A DNA stretch of 64,000 nt from Peribacter sp043814035 (GTDB lineage: Bacteria > Patescibacteriota > Gracilibacteria > Peribacterales > Peribacteraceae), in the NCBI GenBank assembly GCA_043814035.1, contig JBDRKJ010000010.1:26410-90409 (forward strand), given 5' to 3'. Below are positions 1 through 9,695 of this stretch, piece after piece. The notes under the pieces are model-generated. The model was not told the origin of the DNA, searched no databases, and saw only the letters and a list, made by a program, of their open reading frames with translations. The translations under genes were made by a program, and so were the position numbers. How positions within the stretch are numbered: position 1 is the first letter of the stretch; each line of letters starts with the position of its first letter.

Positions 1-3000
1 ACCAGCCGCTCAAGGAGGTGACGTTCTCATCGGTGGTAGCCAATGGCACGACAATCCCCGCCGGAACGAAGTACATCTACGCGTACTTCACGGATACGCA
101 ATACTACGACAACAACCCGAAATATAAAGTCAGCTTCGGCTACACAGTAGCACCGCAGCATCATGACCAGTGCTCTGACGGCATCGACAATGACGGAGAT
201 GGTGCGACGGACATGACGGACTTCAGCTGTTCCTCATCCAATGACGATGATGAAACGAATCCTAAGGCCCAGTGCCAGGATGGTGTGGATAACGATGGAG
301 ATGGACTGAGGGACTTCCCACAGGATCCGGGTTGCTCCAGCAAGCAAGATAACGACGAATGGAATACTGGCTCTTCCTCCTCCTCCTCTTCCTCCACGGG
401 TCAGACACAGTGTTCCGACGGCGTGGATAACGACAATGATGGGAAAATTGACGCACTGCAAACAGCTGCCGCAAGTGGTGGAAATTTTGTAAAAGAATCT
501 GCCGAGCCAAAATACGGTTCAACGTGGATTGCAACCATTACGTGCCGTACGTGGAACGGTTCTCAGGTAACGATCGGTGGAAGCGGAAATCCCGGCGCCG
601 TTTCCGATGCAGTTGCCACAGCGATTCAGCAGAGGGGGCTCCCCTTTACGAAGCCGACCGTGCCACTCGTTCGTTCAGATAACGGCAGTGGACACGGAAA
701 TACTTGGAACGACGGCACTCCCCATATGCCGACTCTCGATGCCGTGTGTAAAATTCTCGGACACCAGAGTTACGTGTCATCGACATGCCGTGATGGCGAG
801 CGTAGCCACCTCTACCCACAGGGAAAATGCAACTTCCACTCTCCGCACGACAACCAGCACTACCGCTTCACGGGAGCATCTGTCTCGATTCCCGCTTGTA
901 ATGACGGTGCGGACAACGACAATGATGGAAGAGTGGACATGCAGGATAGCGGCTGTGCCTCACCAAATGATACGAGCGAGATCCCCCATGATCCTGACTG
1001 TGTAAATCTGCAGGATAACTCTGAAGCGCCTCCTCAGTGTTCCGATGGCATCGACAACGATAATGACGGTGCTACCGACACAGCAGACTTCAGCTGTTCT
1101 TCACCCACTGACGACGATGAGACCAATCCCAAAGCCCAGTGTCAGGACGGAGTGGACAACGATGGAGATGGCCTGAGGGATTTCCCGAATGATCCGGGAT
1201 GTTCGAGCAATCAGGACAACGACGAACGCAACATCTGTCCCGCAGCGACTTCTACAAGCACCTGCCACTGTTCTACAGACGCAGACTGCACCAACCCCGA
1301 TACCTGCCAGAATGGCATCTGCAAGCCGACAAATCAGTGTAATGACGGTATCGACAACGATCAGGATGGTGCCAGAGACTACCCACAAGACCCAGGGTGT
1401 TCGAGTGCGACAGATACAGATGAACGGGATCCGACAGTCGATATCAAGGTAAATGGTCAGGATGGGCCAGTCACCATTCCGGCGGGCACCACGGTCACCG
1501 TGAGCTGGACATCGCAGGATGCACAGCGTTGTGACACGGGTACCAGTGCTGCTCCTTGGGGGCCGTACCACACGCTCACCACAAATGGGAGTCAGCAATT
1601 TGGACCAGTATCGCAATCGATCACTCTCGGTATCCAGTGTGCCGAAACGCCAACATCGAATATGGTTGCGCAAGATAGCGCTGCCATCGTTGTGCAGGCG
1701 CGCCCTCAGTGTTCCGATGGCATCGACAATGACGGAGACGGAGCCAGAGATTATCCCAATGACTTCAGCTGTTCCTCACCCACTGACGACGACGAGACAA
1801 ATCCCAAGTCGCAGTGTCAGGATGGCATCGATAACGATCAGGATGGCTTAAGGGACTTCCCGAATGATCCGGGATGTTCGAGCAATCAGGACAACGACGA
1901 ACGCAATATCTGTCCCGCAGCAACTTCTACGGGTACCTGCCACTGCTCCACGAACGCTGACTGCACCAATCCTGATACCTGCCAGAACGGTATCTGCAAG
2001 CCGACAGGAGCAGACCTCAGCATCTCGAAGACCGGACCAGCTTCCGCTCAGCAGGGTGGAACGGTGAGCTACGTCGTCACCGCTCAGAACGCGGGGCCGG
2101 CTACAGCAATCAATGTCGTAATCGCCGATGCGATTCCTACTGGTTTAATCTTCAACGCTGGTGCTTCAACCGTGGGGTGCGTGCAGAGCAGCAACAACGT
2201 TCTCTGTAACAACTTCAATCTCTCGAGCGGACAGTCAAAGAGCTTCACTATTGTCTTCACTATTCCCTTGTCCGTTTCGTGTAGCACGACGATTCAGAAC
2301 CAGGCGAGTGTTTCTGCGTCCTCCACTGATCCGAACACGGCCAACAACCAGAGTCAGACGGTGAGTACGAATGTCACTTGTCCCTCTCCTCCTCAGTGTT
2401 CCGACGGCATCGACAATGACGGAGACGGAGCCAGAGATTATCCCAATGACTTCAGCTGTTCCTCGCCCACTGACGACGATGAGACAAATCCCAAGTCGCA
2501 GTGTCAGGATGGCATCGACAACGATCAGGATGGCTTAAGGGACTTCCCACAGGATCCGGGCTGCAGCAGCCTGCAGGACAACGACGAGCGCAATATCTGT
2601 CCGCTAGCCACGCCGACCAGCACCTGTCCCTGTACGACAGACGCAGACTGCACCAACCCCGATACCTGCCAGAATGGCATCTGCAAGCCGACAGGAGCAG
2701 ACCTCAGCATCACGAAGAGTGGACCCTCTTCTGTACTGCGCGGTGGTTCTGTTACCTACACCCTTACCGCTACGAATGCAGGCCCAAGCACCGCGACGAA
2801 CGTCGTGATTACCGATGTGATTCCTGCGGGTCTAACCTTCAACGCAGCAGGCTCGTCCGCCGGATGCATCCTCAACGGTGCCAGCACGAGCGTGCTGTGC
2901 AACAACCTCAATCTGAATGCGGGCGAGAGCCGAAGCTTCTCTCTCGCATTTACGGTCCCCTCTTCTATGAGCTGTGGTACCACGATTCGCAATGCTGCGG

Positions 3001-6000
3001 ATGTCTCGAGTTCCTCGAATGACCCCGTGAGCGCGAATAACCACAGCAATCAGGTGAGTACATCCGTAGCCTGCCCAACCGCCGATGTAATGATCGTCAA
3101 GAGCGGACCACAGTCCATCAATCGCGGTGGAAACATCCTCTACACCATTACTGTTACTAATCTTGGACCTCAGCGTTCCGATAACGTCGTCGTAGTGGAT
3201 CGACCGGAATCCATGGCTGGGCTCACGTTCGACGCAGCCCAATCTGATGCTGATTGTGTACTCAACGGACCAGAAGTGCTCTGCAACAACATTTCTCTAC
3301 AGGCAGGTCAGTCGCGTACCTACAACATCGTCTTCGCCGTTTCATCCAGCTTCACGTGCGGCGGGACTATTGCCAACAGAGCAAACGTCAACGTCTCGAC
3401 GCCTGATCCTCACGGTGATAACAACTGGAGCGATCGCATCGTCACGACCGTCAATTGCGCACAGTGCAGCGACGGCATCGACAATGACGGAGACGGAGCC
3501 AGAGATTACCCCAATGACTTCAGCTGTTCCTCACCTACGGACGACGATGAGACGAATCCTAAGGCGCAGTGTCAGGATGGCATCGACAATGACCAGGACG
3601 GTCTGTCGGATTTCCCCAACGATCCTGGCTGCAGCAGCCTGCAGGACAACGACGAGTTCAACCAGACACAGAATCCGGATGTGGCCGTCACCAAGTCCGG
3701 ACCGACGACGGTGATCCGCGGTAACACGCTCACGTACACCATCACGGTGACGAACGTGGGCGCAGCGACGGCAGAGAACGTGGTCGTTGCCGACGTGGTT
3801 CCCGCAGGACTCACGTTCCATGGAGGACTCTCGTCGACAGATTGTCTGCTCAACGGTGCCGGCACGAGCGTGCTGTGTAATAACTTTTCGCTCAATCCGG
3901 GACAATCAAAGAGCTTCACCGTTGCCTTCAATGTTCCCCAGTCGGTGCAGTGCGGATCACAGATCCTGAATACGGCCACGGTATCGACGAGTAACGATCC
4001 GAACGGTGCAAATAATACGAGTCAGACGGTGAGTACCACCGTGCAATGCCCCGTGGCACAAGCAGATCTCTCGATCGAAAAACACGTCGACCTCACAGTG
4101 ATGCAGCCAGGTGATCCCCTGTTCTACACCCTTACGGTGCGCAACAGCGGACCTGGAACTGCCGAGCAGATCATTGTCAGTGATTCCCTGCCTGTTGGCA
4201 TCTCGTTCAATGTGCAGTTCATCCGCGCAGACGGATTCAATTGCTGGAGACAAGCAAGTGATCCGAATCACCTGGCCTGCTCACGAGTCAGCATGGCTCC
4301 GGGAACAACGGCCCTGATTCAGTTCCGCGCGACCATGTCGCAGGGTGGTACGTGCACACCGCAGACCCTCGTGAATACGGCAGCCGTCACTGCGGTCGCA
4401 AGTACTGACCCCAATGCATCGAACAACGCTGCACGGGTTGCCACGCAACTTACGTGCCCACAGCCGACATTCAGAATTGCGAAGACTGATAATCGCAGTA
4501 CAGCTCTGCCTGGCGAGCTGCTCACCTACACGCTCACTGTGGCAAACACGTCTGACGTGCATGCCTCGAACGTCATGGTGACCGATGTGATTCCAGGCCA
4601 TGTGAACTTCCTCTCAGCATCCGATGGCGGCCAGATCAGCGGCAATGTCATCACGTGGCAGGGCCTGTTTATCCCCGCCCATTCAACGCGCACGCTGACG
4701 ACGACGATGCAGGTGCAGAGCAATGCCCCAAATGGAGCCGTGCTCACCAATACTGCAACAGTTGCCGGAGTTTCTGCACAAGATCAAACCATCGTGCAAA
4801 TACCGGTGACGGCCGATCTCTCGCTCACAAAGACAGGACCGCAACTCGTGCAACGAGGATCGACGATTCTCTACACCCTCACTGTCTTTAACGCCGGTCC
4901 GGGCACCTCACAGAATGCGACGATCACTGACCCTGTTCCAGCTGGCCTGAATTACCTGCCACAGCAATCCTCTCAGCAATGTCTGCTGAGTGGTGGTGTT
5001 GTGACGTGCAGTGGTATCACTCTCGCTGCTGGACAGAGCCAAAGCTTCACTCTCGCCTTCGAAATTCCTCCTTCCGTTCCCTGTGGGCAGATTCTGCTCA
5101 ACAGCGCGGAAGTACACGGAATCAATGACCCGAACTGCGTGAACGATCTGAGCCAGATCGTGATCACAGCCGTACAGTGCATCAACCCGACCTTCTCGAT
5201 TCAGAAGACCGACGGGCAGCCCACCGTGCAGCCGGGTGAAACTCTCACGTATACCATCAGCGTGACGAATACGTCGACCGTGAATGCGACCAACGTGAGC
5301 GTCACCGACACCCTCCCGAGCCAGACGACCTTTGTGACGGCCTCTGACAGTGGAACGCACACAGCCGGCGTAGTCACATGGAGTGGCCTCTCCGTTGCTG
5401 CCGGTGCAACCAAGAACCTCACTGTGCAGGCGCAAGTGGATCAGGCAGCCATTCAGGGAACTGTCATACTGAACTTCGCGAGTGTCGGCGGTGTGTCGGC
5501 ACAAGACAGCACAACGGTAGATGTTCCCCAGACCAACGCGGATGTTGCGATCATCAAGACAGGCTCACCGACTGCCCAGAAGGGTGGTGTGGCCCTCTAC
5601 ACGATCACGGTTTACAACATCGGACCGAACACGGCGCAGAATGTGGTCATCGGTGACGTGGTTCCAGTTGGATTCACCTTTAATCAGGCACACTCCTCAC
5701 CGGAGTGCACCCTCAATGGTGCCGGTACGAGCGTGCTCTGCAATAACTTCTCTCTCACAAACGGACAGAGCCGCAGCTTCACCATTGCCTTCGATGTCAC
5801 GCAATCAGCCACCTGCGATGCTGCCGTGCGAAACGTCGCAACGGTCTCGACGAGCAATGACCCGAATCCGGCCAACAACACGAGTCAGGCCGTGAGCACG
5901 ACCGTGCAGTGTGCTGCCGCCAGCTTCACAATCAGCAAGACCGATAACCAGACAATCGCCGTCCCCGGTGCAACGCTGACCTACCTCGTCTCGGTCACGA

Positions 6001-8294
6001 ATACCTCACAGGTTGCAGCAACGAACGTCACGGTGACAGATACCCTTCCGGCACTCGTCGCCTTCCAAGGCGCTTCTGACAGCGGAACGCTGAGCGGTAG
6101 CGTCGTTACATGGAACGGCCTCAATATTGGAGCCGGTGCAACGAAGATGCTGGTCGTACAAGCACAGGTAAGCGGCAGTGCCGCCAACGGAACCGTGCTG
6201 ACGAACAGCGCACAGGTTGCAGGAGTCTCTGCCCAAGACACAACAACGGTGCAGAGCCAGTCTGCCACCTTCACGATCAGCAAGACTGATAACCAGACAG
6301 TCACCGTCCCTGGTGCAACGCTGACCTACCTCGTCTCAGTCACGAATACCTCACAGGTTGCGGCAACGAACGTCACGGTGACAGACACGCTCCCAGGTCA
6401 AACGACCTTTGTGACGGCCTCTGACGGTGGAACGCACACAGCCGGCGTGGTCACGTGGAGTGGCCTCTCGATCGGAGCAGGTGCCACGAAGACACTGGTC
6501 GTACAGACTCAGGTGAGCGCCAGCGCCACCAATGGCACTGTGCTGACGAACAATGCACAGGTTGCAGGAGTCTCTGCCCAAGATACAACGACGGTGCAGA
6601 CGAGCGTACAGAGTGCGGATCTCTCGATCACCAAATCCGGCCCCAGTACTGTGCAGCCGAGCGGGACGATCAGCTACACCGTGAATGTCATCAATAATGG
6701 TCCTGCAACCGCGCAGAATGCGACGGTCACGGATGTGATTCCATCCGGACTCACCTTCAGCACGGCCTCCTCGTCAGGATGCACACTGAATGGCGGCGGT
6801 ACCTCGGTACTCTGCGGTATCCCGACCCTAGCAGCAGGACAGACACAATCCTTCACCCTCGTCTTTACCGTGCCGGCGAGTGCGGTCTGCAGCTCCACGT
6901 ACAGCAATACAGCCACGGTTGCGAGCTCCAATGACTCTAACAGCACGAACAACACGAGTCAGACCGTGAGCACGACCGTACAGTGCACGCAACCCACGTT
7001 CAGCATCACCAAGACCGATGGTCGTTCAACGGTAATGCCAGGTGAGTCACTCACCTACCAAATCACCATCACGAACACCTCTGCCTACACGGCAAGCAAT
7101 GTGCAGGTGACTGATGCACTGCCAGGCGGTGTGACTTACGTCACCTCTTCTGACGGCGGTGTGCTCAACGGCGCAACGGTACTGTGGACACTCCCCAGTC
7201 TCGGAGCTGGTGTCAGTAAGACGCTCATCGTGATCGCCACGGTTCCCTCTACGGCGAGTAACGGTACTGTCTTCACGAACATCGCTATTGCAGGCTCAGC
7301 TACCGCACAAGATTCGACAACGGTGAGTACGAGCAGTTCCAGCAGTTCGAGCTCGAGCAGTAGCAGCCAATGTAGCCTGAGCGTCACCCTCTCAGACTCT
7401 GCGGATCCCGTTGATACTGATGAGGTCTACACGTACACGATTGAAGTGCGAAATAACAACAGCACGACGATCAACGATGTTGCCCTCACGCAGACGCTCG
7501 ACAGTAACGTGGACTTCCTCTCGACCACGGGAGGCGGCAACAACGATTCCGGAAATACCATCCGCTGGACCAATCTCTCGATCGGCGGATACGCCACCTC
7601 AACCTTCACGACCACTGTGCGCGTACGCAACGGCAGCGACGGCGTGACGATTCGTTCCAACGCCTTCGCCTGCAGCACGCAGGACAGTGAGAACACGTAC
7701 GTAACGGGAGGCATTATTCCGCCACCGCCCCCTCCTCCTCCACCCCCTCCCCCCGGTGGTAACCTCACCATCGATAAGCAGGCAGACCGCGCCGAGGCGC
7801 AGGCCGGCAGCATCATCGCCTACACCATCTCTGTGCGAAACCAGAGTAACGTGGCCGTTGGTCCTGTAACGGTCGAAGACACGTTCTCGCCCAGCGACAT
7901 GACTGTGGAGTACGCCGATGGCGGCTCGGTGAGCGGCGGATCAATCCGATGGGATCTTGGGACACTCGGTGCCAATGCCACCCGACTGATTCACTACCGC
8001 GTACGTCTGAGTCAAACACTGCAGCACGGTCAAACCGTGAGTAACTCGGTGCAGATATTGGGCGGCAACGCCAATGATACCGAGCAGGTGAACATCATCC
8101 GCTACTTCCCGCAGACCGGTCTGCTCAGCCGATTCATGCAATCGCCGACGGACAAGGCCGCGTACCTTCAGCCAGTTAGCCCGAAGAAGCGCCAGGCTGA
8201 TGCCAGCATTCCCGCTCTCACGTGGATGATCCTCCTCTCAACCGGACTCACGGGTGGAGGGCTCCTAGGTAAGAAATTTCTTCTCGGATTCTAG
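1..8294 (+). CDS. Giant DUF11-repeat surface protein, 5' end outside the window
   Basis: The frame is open to the left edge, so the GTG at 18 is probably an internal Val and the start is missing. About 2,760 residues are visible. The first ~650 carry Cys/Asp repeats of the type CSDGIDNDGDG and CQDGIDNDQDG, which resemble Ca-binding thrombospondin-3-like Asp repeats. From about residue 660 there are some fifteen DUF11-type (conserved repeat TIGR01451-like) beta-sandwich repeats, recognisable by ADLSITKSGP or FTISKTDN starts and SNDPNGANN ends. Ser-rich linkers lie near residues 120 and 2440 and a 12-Pro run near 2570. The tail has YFPQTG (about nt 8103-8120), then ~35 polar residues and a hydrophobic helix ending GKKFLLGF. 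This suggests a stalk-like, membrane- or wall-anchored exoprotein. No enzyme domain was recognised. Confidence 0.85.
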   Translation, partial: QPLKEVTFSSVVANGTTIPAGTKYIYAYFTDTQYYDNNPKYKVSFGYTVAPQHHDQCSDGIDNDGDGATDMTDFSCSSSNDDDETNPKAQCQDGVDNDGDGLRDFPQDPGCSSKQDNDEWNTGSSSSSSSSTGQTQCSDGVDNDNDGKIDALQTAAASGGNFVKESAEPKYGSTWIATITCRTWNGSQVTIGGSGNPGAVSDAVATAIQQRGLPFTKPTVPLVRSDNGSGHGNTWNDGTPHMPTLDAVCKILGHQSYVSSTCRDGERSHLYPQGKCNFHSPHDNQHYRFTGASVSIPACNDGADNDNDGRVDMQDSGCASPNDTSEIPHDPDCVNLQDNSEAPPQCSDGIDNDNDGATDTADFSCSSPTDDDETNPKAQCQDGVDNDGDGLRDFPNDPGCSSNQDNDERNICPAATSTSTCHCSTDADCTNPDTCQNGICKPTNQCNDGIDNDQDGARDYPQDPGCSSATDTDERDPTVDIKVNGQDGPVTIPAGTTVTVSWTSQDAQRCDTGTSAAPWGPYHTLTTNGSQQFGPVSQSITLGIQCAETPTSNMVAQDSAAIVVQARPQCSDGIDNDGDGARDYPNDFSCSSPTDDDETNPKSQCQDGIDNDQDGLRDFPNDPGCSSNQDNDERNICPAATSTGTCHCSTNADCTNPDTCQNGICKPTGADLSISKTGPASAQQGGTVSYVVTAQNAGPATAINVVIADAIPTGLIFNAGASTVGCVQSSNNVLCNNFNLSSGQSKSFTIVFTIPLSVSCSTTIQNQASVSASSTDPNTANNQSQTVSTNVTCPSPPQCSDGIDNDGDGARDYPNDFSCSSPTDDDETNPKSQCQDGIDNDQDGLRDFPQDPGCSSLQDNDERNICPLATPTSTCPCTTDADCTNPDTCQNGICKPTGADLSITKSGPSSVLRGGSVTYTLTATNAGPSTATNVVITDVIPAGLTFNAAGSSAGCILNGASTSVLCNNLNLNAGESRSFSLAFTVPSSMSCGTTIRNAADVSSSSNDPVSANNHSNQVSTSVACPTADVMIVKSGPQSINRGGNILYTITVTNLGPQRSDNVVVVDRPESMAGLTFDAAQSDADCVLNGPEVLCNNISLQAGQSRTYNIVFAVSSSFTCGGTIANRANVNVSTPDPHGDNNWSDRIVTTVNCAQCSDGIDNDGDGARDYPNDFSCSSPTDDDETNPKAQCQDGIDNDQDGLSDFPNDPGCSSLQDNDEFNQTQNPDVAVTKSGPTTVIRGNTLTYTITVTNVGAATAENVVVADVVPAGLTFHGGLSSTDCLLNGAGTSVLCNNFSLNPGQSKSFTVAFNVPQSVQCGSQILNTATVSTSNDPNGANNTSQTVSTTVQCPVAQADLSIEKHVDLTVMQPGDPLFYTLTVRNSGPGTAEQIIVSDSLPVGISFNVQFIRADGFNCWRQASDPNHLACSRVSMAPGTTALIQFRATMSQGGTCTPQTLVNTAAVTAVASTDPNASNNAARVATQLTCPQPTFRIAKTDNRSTALPGELLTYTLTVANTSDVHASNVMVTDVIPGHVNFLSASDGGQISGNVITWQGLFIPAHSTRTLTTTMQVQSNAPNGAVLTNTATVAGVSAQDQTIVQIPVTADLSLTKTGPQLVQRGSTILYTLTVFNAGPGTSQNATITDPVPAGLNYLPQQSSQQCLLSGGVVTCSGITLAAGQSQSFTLAFEIPPSVPCGQILLNSAEVHGINDPNCVNDLSQIVITAVQCINPTFSIQKTDGQPTVQPGETLTYTISVTNTSTVNATNVSVTDTLPSQTTFVTASDSGTHTAGVVTWSGLSVAAGATKNLTVQAQVDQAAIQGTVILNFASVGGVSAQDSTTVDVPQTNADVAIIKTGSPTAQKGGVALYTITVYNIGPNTAQNVVIGDVVPVGFTFNQAHSSPECTLNGAGTSVLCNNFSLTNGQSRSFTIAFDVTQSATCDAAVRNVATVSTSNDPNPANNTSQAVSTTVQCAAASFTISKTDNQTIAVPGATLTYLVSVTNTSQVAATNVTVTDTLPALVAFQGASDSGTLSGSVVTWNGLNIGAGATKMLVVQAQVSGSAANGTVLTNSAQVAGVSAQDTTTVQSQSATFTISKTDNQTVTVPGATLTYLVSVTNTSQVAATNVTVTDTLPGQTTFVTASDGGTHTAGVVTWSGLSIGAGATKTLVVQTQVSASATNGTVLTNNAQVAGVSAQDTTTVQTSVQSADLSITKSGPSTVQPSGTISYTVNVINNGPATAQNATVTDVIPSGLTFSTASSSGCTLNGGGTSVLCGIPTLAAGQTQSFTLVFTVPASAVCSSTYSNTATVASSNDSNSTNNTSQTVSTTVQCTQPTFSITKTDGRSTVMPGESLTYQITITNTSAYTASNVQVTDALPGGVTYVTSSDGGVLNGATVLWTLPSLGAGVSKTLIVIATVPSTASNGTVFTNIAIAGSATAQDSTTVSTSSSSSSSSSSSSQCSLSVTLSDSADPVDTDEVYTYTIEVRNNNSTTINDVALTQTLDSNVDFLSTTGGGNNDSGNTIRWTNLSIGGYATSTFTTTVRVRNGSDGVTIRSNAFACSTQDSENTYVTGGIIPPPPPPPPPPPPGGNLTIDKQADRAEAQAGSIIAYTISVRNQSNVAVGPVTVEDTFSPSDMTVEYADGGSVSGGSIRWDLGTLGANATRLIHYRVRLSQTLQHGQTVSNSVQILGGNANDTEQVNIIRYFPQTGLLSRFMQSPTDKAAYLQPVSPKKRQADASIPALTWMILLSTGLTGGGLLGKKFLLGF

Positions 8295-8297
8295 AGA

Positions 8298-8400
8298 ATC
8301 ATGGGAGGGCAACCTAAGCGGTTTCCCTCCCACGTATCCACCCTTCCCTTCAATTGTTGCGCTCCAGCAGCGGGGCCCGCGAGACCCGCTGCTTCGCGCA
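8298..8400 (-). ncRNA. Two-hairpin structured motif, copy C
   Basis: Read on the minus strand: a basal stem TGCGC (8400-8396) pairs with GCGCA (8362-8358). An internal loop GAA opposite TGGA follows, with an 8-bp hairpin GCAGCGGG (8392-8385) / CCCGCTGC (8374-8367). Then come a conserved GGGAAGGGTGG segment and a second hairpin TGGGAGGG (8332-8325) / CCCTCCCA (8309-8302) with an inner AACC/GGTT helix. The same layout, with different but complementary stems, is found on the plus strand near 33,739 and 41,048. The motif lies about 50 nt after pth, between convergent genes. It could be a 3'-UTR RNA, a terminator-like structure or a hairpin mobile element. Confidence 0.55.
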
Positions 8401-8453
8401 TATTTCAAATAATATATTTCCTGAACCTAAGCTTAGGATAAAGCCAATCAGTT

Positions 8454-9116
8454 TCAACGAGAGGGCCCGAGCACAAACTCCTTCACAATTTTCGGCAGAT
8501 CTTTCTCTATAGCAGCATCCAACGTCGTGCGCTCTTCAGCAGGCGGCACACTCAACACCCAGTTTGCCAGATCCTCGCCGGCCGACGCTGACCCTAAGCC
8601 GATGCGAATGCGCGGAAAACCCTCCTTTATATATTCCACGATGGACTTGAGTCCGTTGTGCGTTCCCGGCCCCCCCTGATTGCGAAACCGGATCTCGCCT
8701 AAGGGTAGATCGCAATCGTCACTGAGCACGAGTAGCTGAAAGCTGGAATCAAGCTTGTAGAAATGCACGAGCTTCTGTACAGCCTCACCGGATCGGTTCA
8801 TGAACGTGGTCGGTTTCGCGAGCAGAACAGGGACATCACCGATTTGAATTTCCGAAACAACGGAAAGTAATTTCGCTCGGTCTTTCCACTCCCCTGCCCC
8901 GCGAAGTCCGCCTTTAGCGGACGAAGTGGGGCCGCCCCCAAATGCATCCCTCAGAATATCGGCTGCGCGAAAGCCGGCATTGTGGCGCGTCTGCTCATAG
9001 GTGCCACCGGGATTCCCGAGGCCGACGATAATCAGGGAGGGTTTTATGGTGCGCAGTGTAACACGGAAGAGAGACTGAAGATTATGAAAGTGGAGATAGG
9101 GATTGGCAGCGAACAA
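8454..9116 (-). CDS. pth: Peptidyl-tRNA hydrolase
   Basis: Pth hydrolyses the ester bond of stalled peptidyl-tRNA in the cytoplasm. Family motifs are visible: IIVGLGNPG, the RHNAGF segment with the catalytic His, KPTTFMNRSG, the LSDDCDLPLG acidic segment and GGPGTHNGLKSI. The only standard in-frame start upstream is TTG at 9116, which adds ~24 non-family residues (FAANPYLHF...). A -10-like TACACT (9060-9055) lies 7 nt before an in-frame ATA codon at 9047, and starting there would give the usual IKPSLIIVGLGNPG N terminus. A Gly/Ser-rich insert (GGGPTSSAKGGLRGAGEW) after the first ~50 core residues is encoded by a palindromic element at 8896-8932. The assignment is firm; the start is uncertain. 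Confidence 0.93.
   Translation of the reverse strand: MFAANPYLHFHNLQSLFRVTLRTIKPSLIIVGLGNPGGTYEQTRHNAGFRAADILRDAFGGGPTSSAKGGLRGAGEWKDRAKLLSVVSEIQIGDVPVLLAKPTTFMNRSGEAVQKLVHFYKLDSSFQLLVLSDDCDLPLGEIRFRNQGGPGTHNGLKSIVEYIKEGFPRIRIGLGSASAGEDLANWVLSVPPAEERTTLDAAIEKDLPKIVKEFVLGPSR
8896..8932 (-). repeat. Palindromic element inserted in frame in pth
   Basis: Outer arms GCCCC (8896-8900) and GGGGC (8928-8932) enclose GCGAAG, a small hairpin TCCGC/GCGGA and CGAAGT. A close relative lies in purQ (27,363-27,393) with the same outer parts but the inner hairpin CCC/GGG, so the inner stem covaries. Both encode a short PTS...GLRGA peptide, like the palindromic protein-coding repeats known from Rickettsia. 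Confidence 0.6.
9055..9060 (-). promoter_or_regulatory. Candidate -10 box before pth
   Basis: TACACT on the minus strand lies 7 nt before the in-frame ATA at 9047. The spacing equals that of the leaderless promoters elsewhere in the window. No clear -35 box is seen. Confidence 0.3.
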
Positions 9117-9293
9117 TCAAAAATCAAGTTTCAAGGTTCAAAGAAAACGTAAAAAGAAAACAATCAATTAGGATAATGCAATGGCATCTTTTTTGTAATT
9201 TTGAAAATTATCCTTTGATATTTTATCTGAAATTTGATCTCTGATTTTTGTTTCTTCAGCCAACGTCTCAAGAAACAATAATCAACCGTAAAA

Positions 9294-9695
9294 TCAGCCA
9301 AGGAATCGGTGCACGATCGTGGCGAAGGCCTGCAGAGCCCGATCGCTCTGTGCAGCCGAAACGCGTGTGTTCACCTCGTGGGCGATCTTGTTACGAAGCC
9401 GGTGTGCATTCCAGATGTCATCGATGCGATCTAAGCGCGGCCCCGCCTTTTGAAGTTTCTCGGCGAAGGTTCCCGTGTATCCCAATGCCTTGAGCACCGC
9501 ATCGCAAATATTCTCGGCCTCGAGCACCCGACGAGCCGGATCACGGCGCTCAATGACCTCATTCCATGCTGCACGCAAACGATCCTTCTGCAATTGCGGA
9601 ATTTTAGCGATGCGACGTCGCAACATCCACACCACATAGACCAGGCTCATCACTGCGAATGCGGCCAAGAGGAAGAGCCCGTACGTGCCGTTCAT
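9294..9695 (-). CDS. Single-pass membrane protein with HEPN-like cytoplasmic domain
   Basis: The 133-residue product has one N-terminal membrane helix (about residues 5-25) followed by RRR and a helical cytoplasmic region. Residues 101-106 read RNKIAH, matching the R-x4-H signature of HEPN-type domains, within AHRLRNKIAHEVN. HEPN proteins are often RNases or toxins, but four-helix domains with this motif can also be non-catalytic. The start codon overlaps the stop of the upstream PH-domain gene as ATGA, so the two are translationally coupled. The function is not known; the HEPN assignment is by motif only. Confidence 0.7.
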   Translation of the reverse strand: MNGTYGLFLLAAFAVMSLVYVVWMLRRRIAKIPQLQKDRLRAAWNEVIERRDPARRVLEAENICDAVLKALGYTGTFAEKLQKAGPRLDRIDDIWNAHRLRNKIAHEVNTRVSAAQSDRALQAFATIVHRFLG

